Source of the DNA: Rhynchospora pubera
Lineage: Eukaryota > Streptophyta > Magnoliopsida > Poales > Cyperaceae
Assembly: GCA_028095005.1 (NCBI GenBank)
Contig: CM051459.1
Coordinates: 310,746,513 to 310,810,512, forward strand
Reading direction: 5' to 3'
DNA length: 64,000 nucleotides
Under the pieces are notes generated by a model. It saw only the letters and a list, made by a program, of their open reading frames with translations, made no database searches and was not told the DNA's origin. Below, one piece after another: positions 44,768 through 54,100 of the stretch. Position numbers and translations under genes: made by a program. Within the stretch, counting starts at the first letter, position 1; the number at the start of each line of letters is the position of its first letter.

Positions 44768-47227
44768 CTAGTTGACCATTTGCCATACTATTTCTCCCAA
44801 CTCCTCAAGAGTAAGGTCAGGTTGGCCCAGGATCTTGGGGATATGGATGTCCAAGTTTACCATTCTTGGTTGCCATCCTTGCAGGTTGGCAGGGTCCATT
44901 TGTTCAGCAGGATCTAGCACGATCTCATAGTCATATGCCATCTGCTCTGGGTTAGTTTGATTTTCTTCTGTGGTTTCGGCCTGCTGTCGTGGCACTTCCG
45001 AGGACTCGCCTTTGCCAGAATCATGATGGCCAACTCGATGACAGGTGGCGTCATCACAAGAGGACTCGCCTTTGAGTAACCTATTTTTTCTTTTATTGGT
45101 TCCTTTGTTTCTCCTTTGATAGGTTATCATCTCCTTTTTATTTTCCTGTTTCTTTCTTCTTTGGTATACCGTAAGGGCTTTTGGACTCTTTACCTCTTCT
45201 TCATCATCCTCGGTGGGACAATAAGCATCATCATCGCTATTTACCCTTAAGTTTCTCATGAGTTCACTGGTTGTCATAGCCTCGGTTTCAGCGTTGGCTT
45301 GCTCCAGCTCACGCCGCACATTTTCATCCCACTCAGGTTGAGGCCGGACAGTCATGCGAGCGTTTTTCTTTTGTTGCCTTCTTTTGCTACATGGTTTCAA
45401 GGAAGGCTCATCATCATCCGTCCAAGCTGCAATTCGGGCGGAACGACGATCAAAATTTTCGGACTCAGAATCATCATACCCTGAACCGCTGATGTAACGA
45501 CAGTTTCCAGCTTCGGAGCCGTCATCATCACTGCTATCGTTGTCAATGTCATTGGAGATCTTGTACAACCTTTCTATTTGTGCCCGAAAACGGGCGGTTT
45601 CCCGTGGATGGGTTCTCCTGGGCCTCTCATAACTCTCTCCTGGTTGCTGTAGTATTTCGGCGTGCTGAGCTATGAAGTTTAGGAATGCAGGGTCTTCCCG
45701 TCTCAGGTGTTCCATGTATGAGAGGATCCTGGTTGCTTGTGAGATGTTCAATCCCTCAAATGCTGAGGTTATATCGGCTGGCGGACCAGACCCAGATGCC
45801 ATCAGGATTGAACTTCCCTGGAGGGTGCTTGGTTGAGGCTCTTTATGGTCAGATCTCTCCTCAGGCTCCCCTTCTGCCTCTTCTCCATCACTATCGAATT
45901 CGCCATTTTGGGTGTTTCCATCAGATGTTTTTCCGCAAAAGAAGAATCGCGGAGAACCTCCGCTGTCCTCGGAGTCGGAACATTGGGGAGTTTTGCCCTT
46001 GTTAACCTCCTTTAGGACGGTTGCTATGGCTTCCCTTTCAAACTCCTCTATAAAATCCGGATCTTTGGGGTGGGTAGCTCGGCGAAAGGCCCTTGGGTCT
46101 GTGATTCTCAGTTCCCTGAGTTCGGACACATACCATTCTACCAGACTTTCATGTTCATTGTATTCTTCTTCCTCAGGGGTTTGCTGGGATGACTCACCCT
46201 GAGCGGTATCGACATGGTTGGAAGTCTCAACTGCTTCTGTTTGGGTGGGGAATGTCACCTCAGCCCTGGGACCCGATGTGTGCCTGGAGCGCCGAATCCA
46301 CCTGGATCTATGGCGTCGAGTGGTTCTGGGTGGGGTTGCTTCTGGACTTATTTCTCCATCCTCGCGCCCTGTCTCATCAGCTATTTCTCTTATAGTCCTG
46401 GCTATGGCCTGCCTTTTATATCCACGGTATTGTTGAGGATTTTCGGGGTTTATTATACCATGATAGCCTGTCGGGTCTGAAACTCTCAAGTTTCTCAAAT
46501 ACTGAGAGAATTCATTGTCCTGGTCCTCCTCAGTCATGAAAGTTTGGCTGCTTTGGTTGAGGTGGGCTTGGTTACTCATGTTGTTTTCATATTCCGCGAG
46601 GTCAGCTTCAGTAACCTCGATATTCTCCCAGAGGTGCGAGTCCTCCGTACTTTCCAAATGCGCGCGCATGATTTCAAAATCTGTGGGGTGGTTTGGATCC
46701 GGGTCTTTTTTGTCCCATCCATTTTGCATGACAATATCCACCGCAGCTTTCTTTATGGCCATATTTTCAACCTGTTGCTCATGGGTATCCGACTCTGACA
46801 TGTTTTCTATTTCCTCATCAACCCTCAACTCCTGTTGGAACGAGCCAGGCTCTTGAATTTTCAGCTGCATCAAGAAGTCCACATACTCTGCCACAGCGTT
46901 GAAGGAGATATGCGGTAGTGAGTCATTGCCTTCTTCCTCGGCTTCTTCTTCTGATTCCCCGGCATCACTCAGGTATCTGCAGTGCTCTGCGGGTTCATGG
47001 GTTTTTTGTTTAGGGATGCTAAGAGGTATTTCCTTGGTCCAGAACCTATTTGCCAGCCATGATGATAGCAATTGGTCCACATCATCGCCATGCATAAGCT
47101 CTTGGTCCACATTTCTGCCTCCAAGATGGGATGAAGGTTGGTTTGACCGCACCAGTAGGAGAGGTCTCTCCATTGTTCCCTTGCTTTCATGTATATTTTT
47201 ATCCTCCTGTAACTGGCTGGTTGACAT
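44768..47227 (-). CDS. Acidic repeat protein (819 aa), LRxLRxxDP repeats
   Basis: A single open frame of 819 codons, very rich in Glu/Asp/Ser. Four clear copies of a motif recur at about residues 112-135 (EYVDFLMQLKIQEPGSF), 242-256 (SQYLRNLRVSDPTGY), 364-385 (WYVSELRELRITDPRAF) and 501-517 (LSYMEHLRREDPAF), with a weaker one at 653-662 (SELMRNLRVN). Two are followed by KRQAIARTI or EREAIATVL helices, so the spacing of about 125 residues defines a long repeat. The C-terminus has basic patches (YQRRKKQENKK) and an acidic tail. No protease, RT or integrase motif is seen. The first codons may not be the true start: the upstream ORF (46969-48081) overlaps by 259 bp in another frame, suggesting a fusion broken by a frameshift. 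Function unknown. Confidence 0.7.
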   Translation of the reverse strand: MSTSQLQEDKNIHESKGTMERPLLLVRSNQPSSHLGGRNVDQELMHGDDVDQLLSSWLANRFWTKEIPLSIPKQKTHEPAEHCRYLSDAGESEEEAEEEGNDSLPHISFNAVAEYVDFLMQLKIQEPGSFQQELRVDEEIENMSESDTHEQQVENMAIKKAAVDIVMQNGWDKKDPDPNHPTDFEIMRAHLESTEDSHLWENIEVTEADLAEYENNMSNQAHLNQSSQTFMTEEDQDNEFSQYLRNLRVSDPTGYHGIINPENPQQYRGYKRQAIARTIREIADETGREDGEISPEATPPRTTRRHRSRWIRRSRHTSGPRAEVTFPTQTEAVETSNHVDTAQGESSQQTPEEEEYNEHESLVEWYVSELRELRITDPRAFRRATHPKDPDFIEEFEREAIATVLKEVNKGKTPQCSDSEDSGGSPRFFFCGKTSDGNTQNGEFDSDGEEAEGEPEERSDHKEPQPSTLQGSSILMASGSGPPADITSAFEGLNISQATRILSYMEHLRREDPAFLNFIAQHAEILQQPGESYERPRRTHPRETARFRAQIERLYKISNDIDNDSSDDDGSEAGNCRYISGSGYDDSESENFDRRSARIAAWTDDDEPSLKPCSKRRQQKKNARMTVRPQPEWDENVRRELEQANAETEAMTTSELMRNLRVNSDDDAYCPTEDDEEEVKSPKALTVYQRRKKQENKKEMITYQRRNKGTNKRKNRLLKGESSCDDATCHRVGHHDSGKGESSEVPRQQAETTEENQTNPEQMAYDYEIVLDPAEQMDPANLQGWQPRMVNLDIHIPKILGQPDLTLEELGEIVWQMVN

Positions 47228-48081
47228 TCCCCCAGCTCCTTATAGAAGGCATCATCGTCTTCTTGTGGGTTTTGGTTTGTGACTGCGGAAGAGAGAACAG
47301 CCTGTGTAGCCTCCTCTATCTGCGCAATCATTTCTATTTCCTCTTCTTTGGTGAGTTTTCCTTCTCTTTCTCCCGAGTTATCCTCCGGATCTGTGTCTGT
47401 TACTGATGCTGAGATGGCATTGCAGGAGATTCCACCGGAATCACCACCTCCTCTTTCCTCATCACTGTCGAAATTGCTATCAAAATCGTAGCTTTCATTT
47501 TGGCTGGGTGGGTCCGGATCAGACCATTCATATTCCTCGTCAGTGAAATCAGGATCATTTTGGGCATTTTGGGTATTGGTTGAGGTAGAAGCCTCTTTGT
47601 TTACTTGGTTTCTTACAAAACTGGTCACAGCAATGGTTTGTTTCATCAAATCAGACACATGCTCTGCCAATATTGCAATGGTTTCTGGTGGAATTCCGGA
47701 TTCTCCCTTCTTCTTTGGTATGACAAGGTTGAACCCTAGATTTTTTATGCTTGGGATACCTTCTGAATCTAGACACTCATCATGAATGTCTACAAACACC
47801 TTACGATCCTGGCCATTGATCTTGAAAGGTACGGTCATTCGGCCTGGTTTCTTTCCTTTACGGGTAAGGGCCTTATCCAATTTCTTTATTTCAAGGATCT
47901 CTTTCTTTTTCCTTCCTGATTGGGTCATGGGTTGAACAGTGACCGTCGACCAGGTATGTTGTGTTGGGACTGAGTTGGATGACGACTCAGTGGGGCTTTG
48001 TTCATTTGTTGTTGCGGTTTCGGAAGGTACGACCTCTTCCTGTGCCGGCTCCTGTTGGTTAGAGGGTTCTTCATGTTCTTC
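46969..48081 (-). CDS. Readthrough extension of Gag, in frame after TAG
   Basis: The Gag stop TAG (48082-48084) is followed in the same frame by 51 open codons (EEHEEPSNQQEPAQEE and onward), then by ATG at 47926-47928 and 318 more codons. The part after the ATG is first basic (SGRKKKEILEIKKLDKAL), then has VPFKINGQDRKVFVDIHDE, a helical ETIAILAEHVSDLMKQTI segment and a strongly acidic stretch. Near 47215 it carries FYKELGECQPASYRRI, which resembles the repeats of the 819-aa ORF. The reading then probably belongs to the other frame, a -1 relation. No DTG/DSG protease motif was found. Expression by stop suppression, as in other gag-pol systems, is plausible but unproven. Confidence 0.6.
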   Translation of the reverse strand, partial: EEHEEPSNQQEPAQEEVVPSETATTNEQSPTESSSNSVPTQHTWSTVTVQPMTQSGRKKKEILEIKKLDKALTRKGKKPGRMTVPFKINGQDRKVFVDIHDECLDSEGIPSIKNLGFNLVIPKKKGESGIPPETIAILAEHVSDLMKQTIAVTSFVRNQVNKEASTSTNTQNAQNDPDFTDEEYEWSDPDPPSQNESYDFDSNFDSDEERGGGDSGGISCNAISASVTDTDPEDNSGEREGKLTKEEEIEMIAQIEEATQAVLSSAVTNQNPQEDDDAFYKELGECQPASYRRIKIYMKAREQWRDLSYWCGQTNLHPILEAEMWTKSLCMAMMWTNCYHHGWQIGSGPRKYLLASLNKKPMNPQSTADT

Positions 48082-50331
48082 CTAATTACCTGAGACATGA
48101 TGGCACGCGGCCGTCCAGAACTCCTCTTCTTTCTTTTCTCTTCCTTCGCCTTTCAACTCCTGCCACACCTGTCCGCTGATTTGAGCCACGACCTTGGGGG
48201 AGATGAAATCAACAAGGGTTGCCTGTGTCGGCTTTTCCTGAACATAGGGGTCTTTAACGATTTCGGGGGTAACTTTCCTCCAGAATGCTTGCCTAGACCT
48301 TGCATTACCCGCTATAATGTTACGGGTCGTAGGTTTCGACTGTGTTTTCGTTGGTTTGAGTCTTTTTGGGACCACTGGTATGATAGGGCTTTTCCATTTG
48401 AGTTGAGGTTCGGCCTGCAAGGCTCTCAGCTTTTTTCTGGTGTTTTTGCTCAAGTACACGCTCCACGTCGTAGGTGGTTTTCCATCGGTAGTGACCGAAA
48501 CACGACGAGAGCTAGCACTTGGGGCTCCGTTTGAGATTGCATGGGGAGCTGGCTCCTGTCTGGCGTTATAATGGAGAGAGATTGCTCCCTCTTGGATTTT
48601 TTGCTCAAGCCAGTCCTTGAAGACGTAACAATCCTCTATGCTGTGACCCAAAACTATGTGATACACACAGTAGTTAGGGTGATTCACCTTATCCTCCTCC
48701 TCGGGCCTTTTGCATTGGGGCAACCGAACCTCGAGGACTTCCATAGCTTGCCTAAACAGTTTCAGAGTTTTCTCCTTTTTGAATGAATAGGGTTTGCTTT
48801 TTAATTCCTTGAGTGTTGGTCTTTGAGCCCTGGACTGTGAATTCCCTTCCTTTGCTTCACCAGTCTTTCCCCATTGGACATTACCAGTGCCTTCAGCCTG
48901 GTTGGTGACGGCTTTGACCGTCTTTGTTGCTTTAACTTCAAGCTTCTTTCCCTTTTCTTTGTCCTTTTCCTTAGCGGAATAGTATAGCTGGTTCATTTCA
49001 GGTTCTACCTCTTCATATCGGGCAACCATGGCTACCAAATGTTCAAAGGTAGTAACATTATGGCCCACCATCCATACTTTCATTGGTGCATGGATGCTGT
49101 TCAGAAGCATACGTACCGCCTCGGATTCACTTATGTTAGACTGGCATCCTGTGTACATGGTTTCCCATCTTGACACATAGTCAGAGACATACTCGCCCTG
49201 TTTTTGTCTGGCATTGACTAGGTTGGTAACAGAGACCCGATGCGGGGTCGTCCTGAACCTTGCGCAAAAGGCATTTGCCATTTCCTTCCAACTTTTGATG
49301 CTGTCTGCCTCGAGAGAGGCATACCAATCGAATGCTACTCCAGACAAGCTCTGTGAAAATTGCCTTAGTAACCATTCCTCCCTTCGAGCAGTGTTTCCAC
49401 AGGAGGTTATGAAATGTGACAGATGTTGACTCGGGGTGATTTTGTTTCCAACCCCGTCAAATACCTTAAATTTTGGTACTATATGTCCCTTCGGGTAATC
49501 CAGCTGGTCAAACCTTGCAGGGTAAGGTCGACCTGTGAAATTGACGGGCTGCTGGGTGCCCCCAATCCCTAGAGATTGCAGTTTCTGATCCATGGCCCTT
49601 TGCATCTTTTCCATCATGGCCTCAGGGTCAATGACACTAGTTTTCTTTCTTTCAAGCAACTCCTCTTCAGATGTTTCACTGGAGCTGCTATCCTTTTCCC
49701 GCACTATTTTGGAGTGGGATTTCTTGGTTTTCTTTTTGTTTTTGGATTTTGGTTTAAAAGCCATTCCTTGGGTATCGGTTGACTTAGGTGCATCATTGTT
49801 TGAAACAACACAGCTTGGGCGTGCCCCCTTTTTGGCTATGTGTTTTTGGACCTCAGCACATGCTGCGGTTACCCGAGCGTTCTCCGCCTGGAGTTGCTCA
49901 AGTTGCTTTGTTTTCTCCTCCAGCTCCTTGCGAAGCTGGGCCATCTCATCAGATATTTCCTCGAGGATTTCAATTTCTTCATCAACATCCTCAGACGAAC
50001 TTCCATGATCTGGGTTTGGATCCTCCTCATCACTTGCGATGTTATCGCTGGTTTGTTGGACAATTTCCTCCACCACCGGGCTGCGGTTCCTGGGCCGCCC
50101 TACCCGTTTGGGAGGTTTGGATGCTGAAACTTTTCCTCTTTGCCCTCGCGTTTCCACAGGGATACTTTCAGAGTGAGGCGGCTCCTGGGAACCTGTTCCA
50201 ACCATGCGGACCTCCGTCGTTTCCTCATCATCATCGTCATTACTATCAATTGACACATGATATGCCGAGACAGAACCAGCGTTCCGCTTCTTCCTCACGA
50301 CATATTTCTTTTTGTTTTTATTTTTCATCAT
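48082..50331 (-). CDS. gag: Gag polyprotein, 749 aa from first ATG
   Basis: The frame is open from 50343, but the first ATG pair is at 50326-50331 (MMKNKNKKK). From there: an acidic N-terminus, an AT-hook-like KRVGRPRNR (about residues 75-83), a coiled coil (about 113-164, EEIEILEEISDEMAQLRKEL and on), a Lys-rich linker, the retrotransposon gag domain (about 291-441, with FDWYASLE, YVSDYVSRWETMY and EAVRMLLNSI), and a C-X2-H-X4-H-X4-C knuckle (about 555-568, CVYHIVLGHSIEDC) followed by YVFKDWLEQKIQEG. The C-terminal 150 residues are basic. It starts 17 nt after the ORF1 stop and ends at a TAG followed by an open frame. Structural protein of the particle; RNA binding presumably by the knuckle. 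No disabling lesion is seen. Confidence 0.9.
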   Translation of the reverse strand: MMKNKNKKKYVVRKKRNAGSVSAYHVSIDSNDDDDEETTEVRMVGTGSQEPPHSESIPVETRGQRGKVSASKPPKRVGRPRNRSPVVEEIVQQTSDNIASDEEDPNPDHGSSSEDVDEEIEILEEISDEMAQLRKELEEKTKQLEQLQAENARVTAACAEVQKHIAKKGARPSCVVSNNDAPKSTDTQGMAFKPKSKNKKKTKKSHSKIVREKDSSSSETSEEELLERKKTSVIDPEAMMEKMQRAMDQKLQSLGIGGTQQPVNFTGRPYPARFDQLDYPKGHIVPKFKVFDGVGNKITPSQHLSHFITSCGNTARREEWLLRQFSQSLSGVAFDWYASLEADSIKSWKEMANAFCARFRTTPHRVSVTNLVNARQKQGEYVSDYVSRWETMYTGCQSNISESEAVRMLLNSIHAPMKVWMVGHNVTTFEHLVAMVARYEEVEPEMNQLYYSAKEKDKEKGKKLEVKATKTVKAVTNQAEGTGNVQWGKTGEAKEGNSQSRAQRPTLKELKSKPYSFKKEKTLKLFRQAMEVLEVRLPQCKRPEEEDKVNHPNYCVYHIVLGHSIEDCYVFKDWLEQKIQEGAISLHYNARQEPAPHAISNGAPSASSRRVSVTTDGKPPTTWSVYLSKNTRKKLRALQAEPQLKWKSPIIPVVPKRLKPTKTQSKPTTRNIIAGNARSRQAFWRKVTPEIVKDPYVQEKPTQATLVDFISPKVVAQISGQVWQELKGEGREKKEEEFWTAACHHVSGN

Positions 50332-50347
50332 CTGACTCGCCACCTGG

Positions 50348-51052
50348 CTAGCCAGAGAGGTATCTTTTTCCTATGGCACCCACCGCTTGGTCAAAGACTG
50401 AAGGCGGGTGGGCCACAGTCCCTTTTTCTGACGCACTATAGTCCGCGTCTCCCTCTCGGTTGTCCCCGCGATAGGGAAAGCGGAGCCTTTGATGCGCCGG
50501 AAACCTGAGCCTGTCCTTGATGGACGGCTTGTCAGGGTTGCCAGGGATTGCAGTGACGATCCTGCGGGACTTGCGGGACCTCTTAACAATTCTGAAGGCC
50601 GCATGAATGGCCTCCACTGCCTTGTGTTTTGGGTGGGTCACCTTCTCTGTCTCAGAGACTAGGGCATACATGGGGAGCTCCCAATCCTCTCTAAGGCGCA
50701 TTACTTCACCTCCCTTTTTGAGCACATGCAGAGGGGCGAAGGTGTTGCTGAGGGAAAAATCAGTGATAGTGTCGGGTTGCTGGACCAGGTGGAGAGCTTG
50801 GGACCTCGAGATCCTAGTCCTCTTCTCCTTTTTGAGTTTTGGGGCTGTTGCCCCCTTAATGTGAGTGGTGGCCGCCCGACCCTTTTTGGTGTCAAGGGCA
50901 GGCTTTCCAGAGACCTTCACCGATGCTTCACCAGCAGGCATCACGGGAGAGATTTGTACGACAGCTTGGACGGGCACATGGAGGGTCCCGGTTGCTGCTG
51001 CCTTCCTGTGGCGAAGACGCTCGCCCTTCACGATTTGACTCCAGGTAAACAT
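50348..51052 (-). CDS. ORF1 upstream of gag, 234 aa
   Basis: ATG at 51050-51052 (MFTWSQIVKGERLRHRK) lies about 120 nt after the primer-binding site. The protein is basic and Lys/Arg-rich, with KLKKEKRTRISRSQALHLVQ and KRSRKSRRI segments that could be nuclear-localisation or nucleic-acid-binding patches. It ends at TAG 50348-50350. Gag follows in another frame. An extra ORF before gag is a known feature of Ogre/Tat-lineage elements. I see no domain of known function. Translation of gag would need reinitiation, splicing or leaky scanning; none can be chosen from the sequence. Confidence 0.6.
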   Translation of the reverse strand: MFTWSQIVKGERLRHRKAAATGTLHVPVQAVVQISPVMPAGEASVKVSGKPALDTKKGRAATTHIKGATAPKLKKEKRTRISRSQALHLVQQPDTITDFSLSNTFAPLHVLKKGGEVMRLREDWELPMYALVSETEKVTHPKHKAVEAIHAAFRIVKRSRKSRRIVTAIPGNPDKPSIKDRLRFPAHQRLRFPYRGDNREGDADYSASEKGTVAHPPSVFDQAVGAIGKRYLSG

Positions 51053-51171
51053 GGTTTTTGCAATGGAGAAAACTTAGAGTCAACCATTAGTATATATTTT
51101 TTTGATATGATGGACTTAATTCCACTTTCACATTTAAACTTTGATTATGCCCTGATGAGAGGAGAAAAATG

Positions 51172-51190
51172 TCCCACTGGGCGTGCCAGA
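51172..51190 (-). promoter_or_regulatory. Candidate primer-binding site
   Basis: On the minus strand, GATTC after the LTR end (GTGCGAGACA) is followed by TGGCACGCCCAGTGGGAC. TGG complements a tRNA CCA end. The tRNA identity was not determined. Confidence 0.6.
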
Positions 51191-51193
51191 ATC

Positions 51194-54100
51194 TGTCTCG
51201 CACTTTTTCAGTCCGACCACGGAAGATCAGATAGTCCTCTATGGGGCGAAGAAAATGCGGATCAGATACCCCTCGAGCATCTTGAGACCCGTCGTTACTG
51301 CCCATTCCAAACGAGCGAAGGGCACTAATGCGGTTCTAAGTACCTCGAGAGTTGATTGTTTGTCGTAGGTCTTTTTTTTCCAGTAGGCGCAAGCCCCTAC
51401 TGTTAATTACCTCCGGACTCAGTTACGAACTGAGCCAAGAGCACCTCTAGATCGGGATAATCAAAGTTCAGATGTCGTAAGTGGATGAAGTCCATTTTAA
51501 TAAAAGGATTGTGTCCTGGTAGAGAATTTCAGCATGAAAGACTAAACAGAAGGACAGTCATTTGAACAGTGCCATGAATGATGCAATTTAATTCTTTAGT
51601 TTCACATTTTAAGACATTTAGGTTGTTTTTACTTTGCTGGGTCACGCTTAGTGCCATTATAGATTTTTGAGTTCGACACTAGGAAATTTGGTATCCTAGA
51701 TCGATCCTCAGTCGTTTGGAGATTTAGAGATTTTGGGATTTCGTTCAAGTCTTGAGTACAGATGCACTATGCCTTCTCTTTAGAGGAACTTAGGTGATGG
51801 CCACTGGTTGACTTTTCTTCTGGTCACCTGGGCATCAGATTTCAGTCTGCTTCTGGTCAAACATGCTGTGAACTTGTAGAAACAGGCTGTTAGATTTGAG
51901 TCTAACACTAGAAAATAGGGTATTCTAGGTCAGCTCTCAATCGTTTGAGGAACTTAGGGATTTTTTTGGATTTTCGTTCAAGTCGCGAGTACAGATGCGC
52001 TATGCCTTCTCTTGACAGGAACTTCAGTGATAATTCAGAATTGACTTTTCCTTTATCTCAATCTGAATATCAGGAGGGTGTCTCCTTCAAGGCGAAACGC
52101 GATGCAGTCTTGAAGGGACGAACTTTTGACTTTTAAGACTTTATGTCACTTTAGACTTTGTGTCTCTTGAGCCACTTTTAGGCTTTGTGCCATTTTGACT
52201 TTGTGTCACTTTTAGATTTTGTGTCATTTTTTGGACTTTGTGTCATTTAGACTTTGTGTCATTTTTATACTTTGTGTCACTTTTAGACTTTGTGTCATTT
52301 TGACTTTGTGTCACTTTTAGACTTTGTGTCATTTTTTGGACTTTGTGTCATTTAGACTTTGTGTCATTTTTTAGACTTTGTGTCACTTTTAGACATTGTG
52401 TCACTTTTAGACTTTGTGTCATTTTGACTTTGTGTCACTTTTAGACTTTTAGTCATTTAGACTTTGTGTCATTTAGACTTTGTGTCAGTTTCAGGTTTGG
52501 ACTTTCTAATTTGCACTTTAGGATTTTGGACTTTTGAGTTCGGCTTTTAAGTTAGCACTTGTGGATCTTAACTTTTGAACTTGACTTTTGGTTCTTGACA
52601 TTTTCGGACTTGGTTTAAAGTTTGAACTTTTGCATTTTGGCATCAAGGACCTTAAGTTGGACTTTTGAGTTGCAGCTTTTGAGTTTTAAATTTTCAATCT
52701 TTAGTTGGACTTTTGAGTTCGAACTTTAAAGTTTGCACTTCTAAACTTTTATTGAATGCCCTTTTTTTATTTCAATCTTGTTCACGAATTTTGATGTTTG
52801 ACTGTACCTGCTGTTCAGAACATAGAATGTCTGGTGTACCTGCTGTCCAGAACATAAAATGTTCAAATGTACCTGTTGTCCAGAACATAAAATGTTCAAA
52901 TGTACCTGTTGTCGAGAACATAAAACATTCAAATGATTTTTGTTCAATTCCCTTTGGGGAACTTATAATTTTTTTTTAATTTATCTATGCAAATCTATTA
53001 TTTTCCATTATGGCCATCCTTTTAGACTTTGATTTAAAATGTTTTATACTTTGGTGCTTTGGCATGACATGATATATTAAAATATTCCCCACATTTTTCT
53101 TGACATTTTGATATTTTATGAGAATTTTTCTGATAATCCAGCTATTTTTAATGCATTTTTGGAGTTTTCTGCTTCGCAGAATTTTCTGATTGGTTGTAAC
53201 TTTGCTGTTTTGTGTTATGTCTGTCAGTGACTCGTTGCGTTTAGGGCGTCACAGAAGATCATGAAGGGACCAGATCTGGGGTTGGCTTAGTCGATTGGTC
53301 CATGCTCGAAACCATACGCCGGGTGCATTTCGCTCCCCTTTTTCTAGACTCCTCCTTTCTTCCCCAGTTCTTCCCGACTTTGTTGACCTCCGCAACGGTC
53401 ATCGTTGACTCCGGTGCTCCGACCGCCATTTCGATCAGAAACAGACTCCATGGGATCACCTCTTCCTCCTCTCTTCAGTTCTACTGTCAATTTTGTCGCC
53501 ATCCTCTTACTGAGAGCATATTTACTCCGTTGCACCTATCATCTGTCAATGAATCGGGGTGGCAATTCGGGACAATTGGCAACAATTTCTTGCTAGGAAT
53601 TGTTCACCGGGCACCAAGATCACTCCACAGGGTCGTTGGTGACAATAATTTGGGCATGAATATTTCAATTTTGGTCAAAATTTGACCCTTGGTCTGGTTT
53701 GGATTCTCACAAGAGAACTTTCAAAATTTTTCTTTTTTTACCAATTATTTTCAACCCATAGTGTTTATTTCTTTTTCATACATGTTTTCCACATCGACAT
53801 TCAGTACTTAGAATGATTTGGAGTATCTCTGTGAATTTACCATTAATTTGACTTTCAGGGCTTTTACTGAGTACTGATCCTGGCCTTAGATTTTGATGCA
53901 TGTGCCCTATCCTACCATGGTATTACCCCTGTAACAATCGATGTTGGACATGGCATTTACTCATGTTTCCCAAACAGTAAGTCTCAAGCATTCAAATTTT
54001 AAAATTGGTCTTTTGATAGCCACTCCTATTCTTCTGTCATCATGGTGAGTCACTTTAATAGATTGTTACATGGAATGACATCTAATTTTTTTTTTAAAAG

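Noticed and set aside
44768..47227. Hidden protease, RT or integrase in the 819-aa ORF
   Set aside because: I looked for D(T/S)G, YxDD-like, DEDD and HHCC/DDE patterns and saw none. The composition is acidic low complexity with its own repeats.
44103..47282. Plus-strand ORFs facing the acidic ORFs (for example 46515-46856, 46899-47282)
   Set aside because: Ser-rich mirror frames of the Glu/Asp-rich minus-strand proteins. Only 44125-44391 and 44471-44505 are kept, as PMD exons.
48097..50351. Plus-strand ORFs opposite gag
   Set aside because: Mirror frames of a well-supported Gag. No domains of their own.
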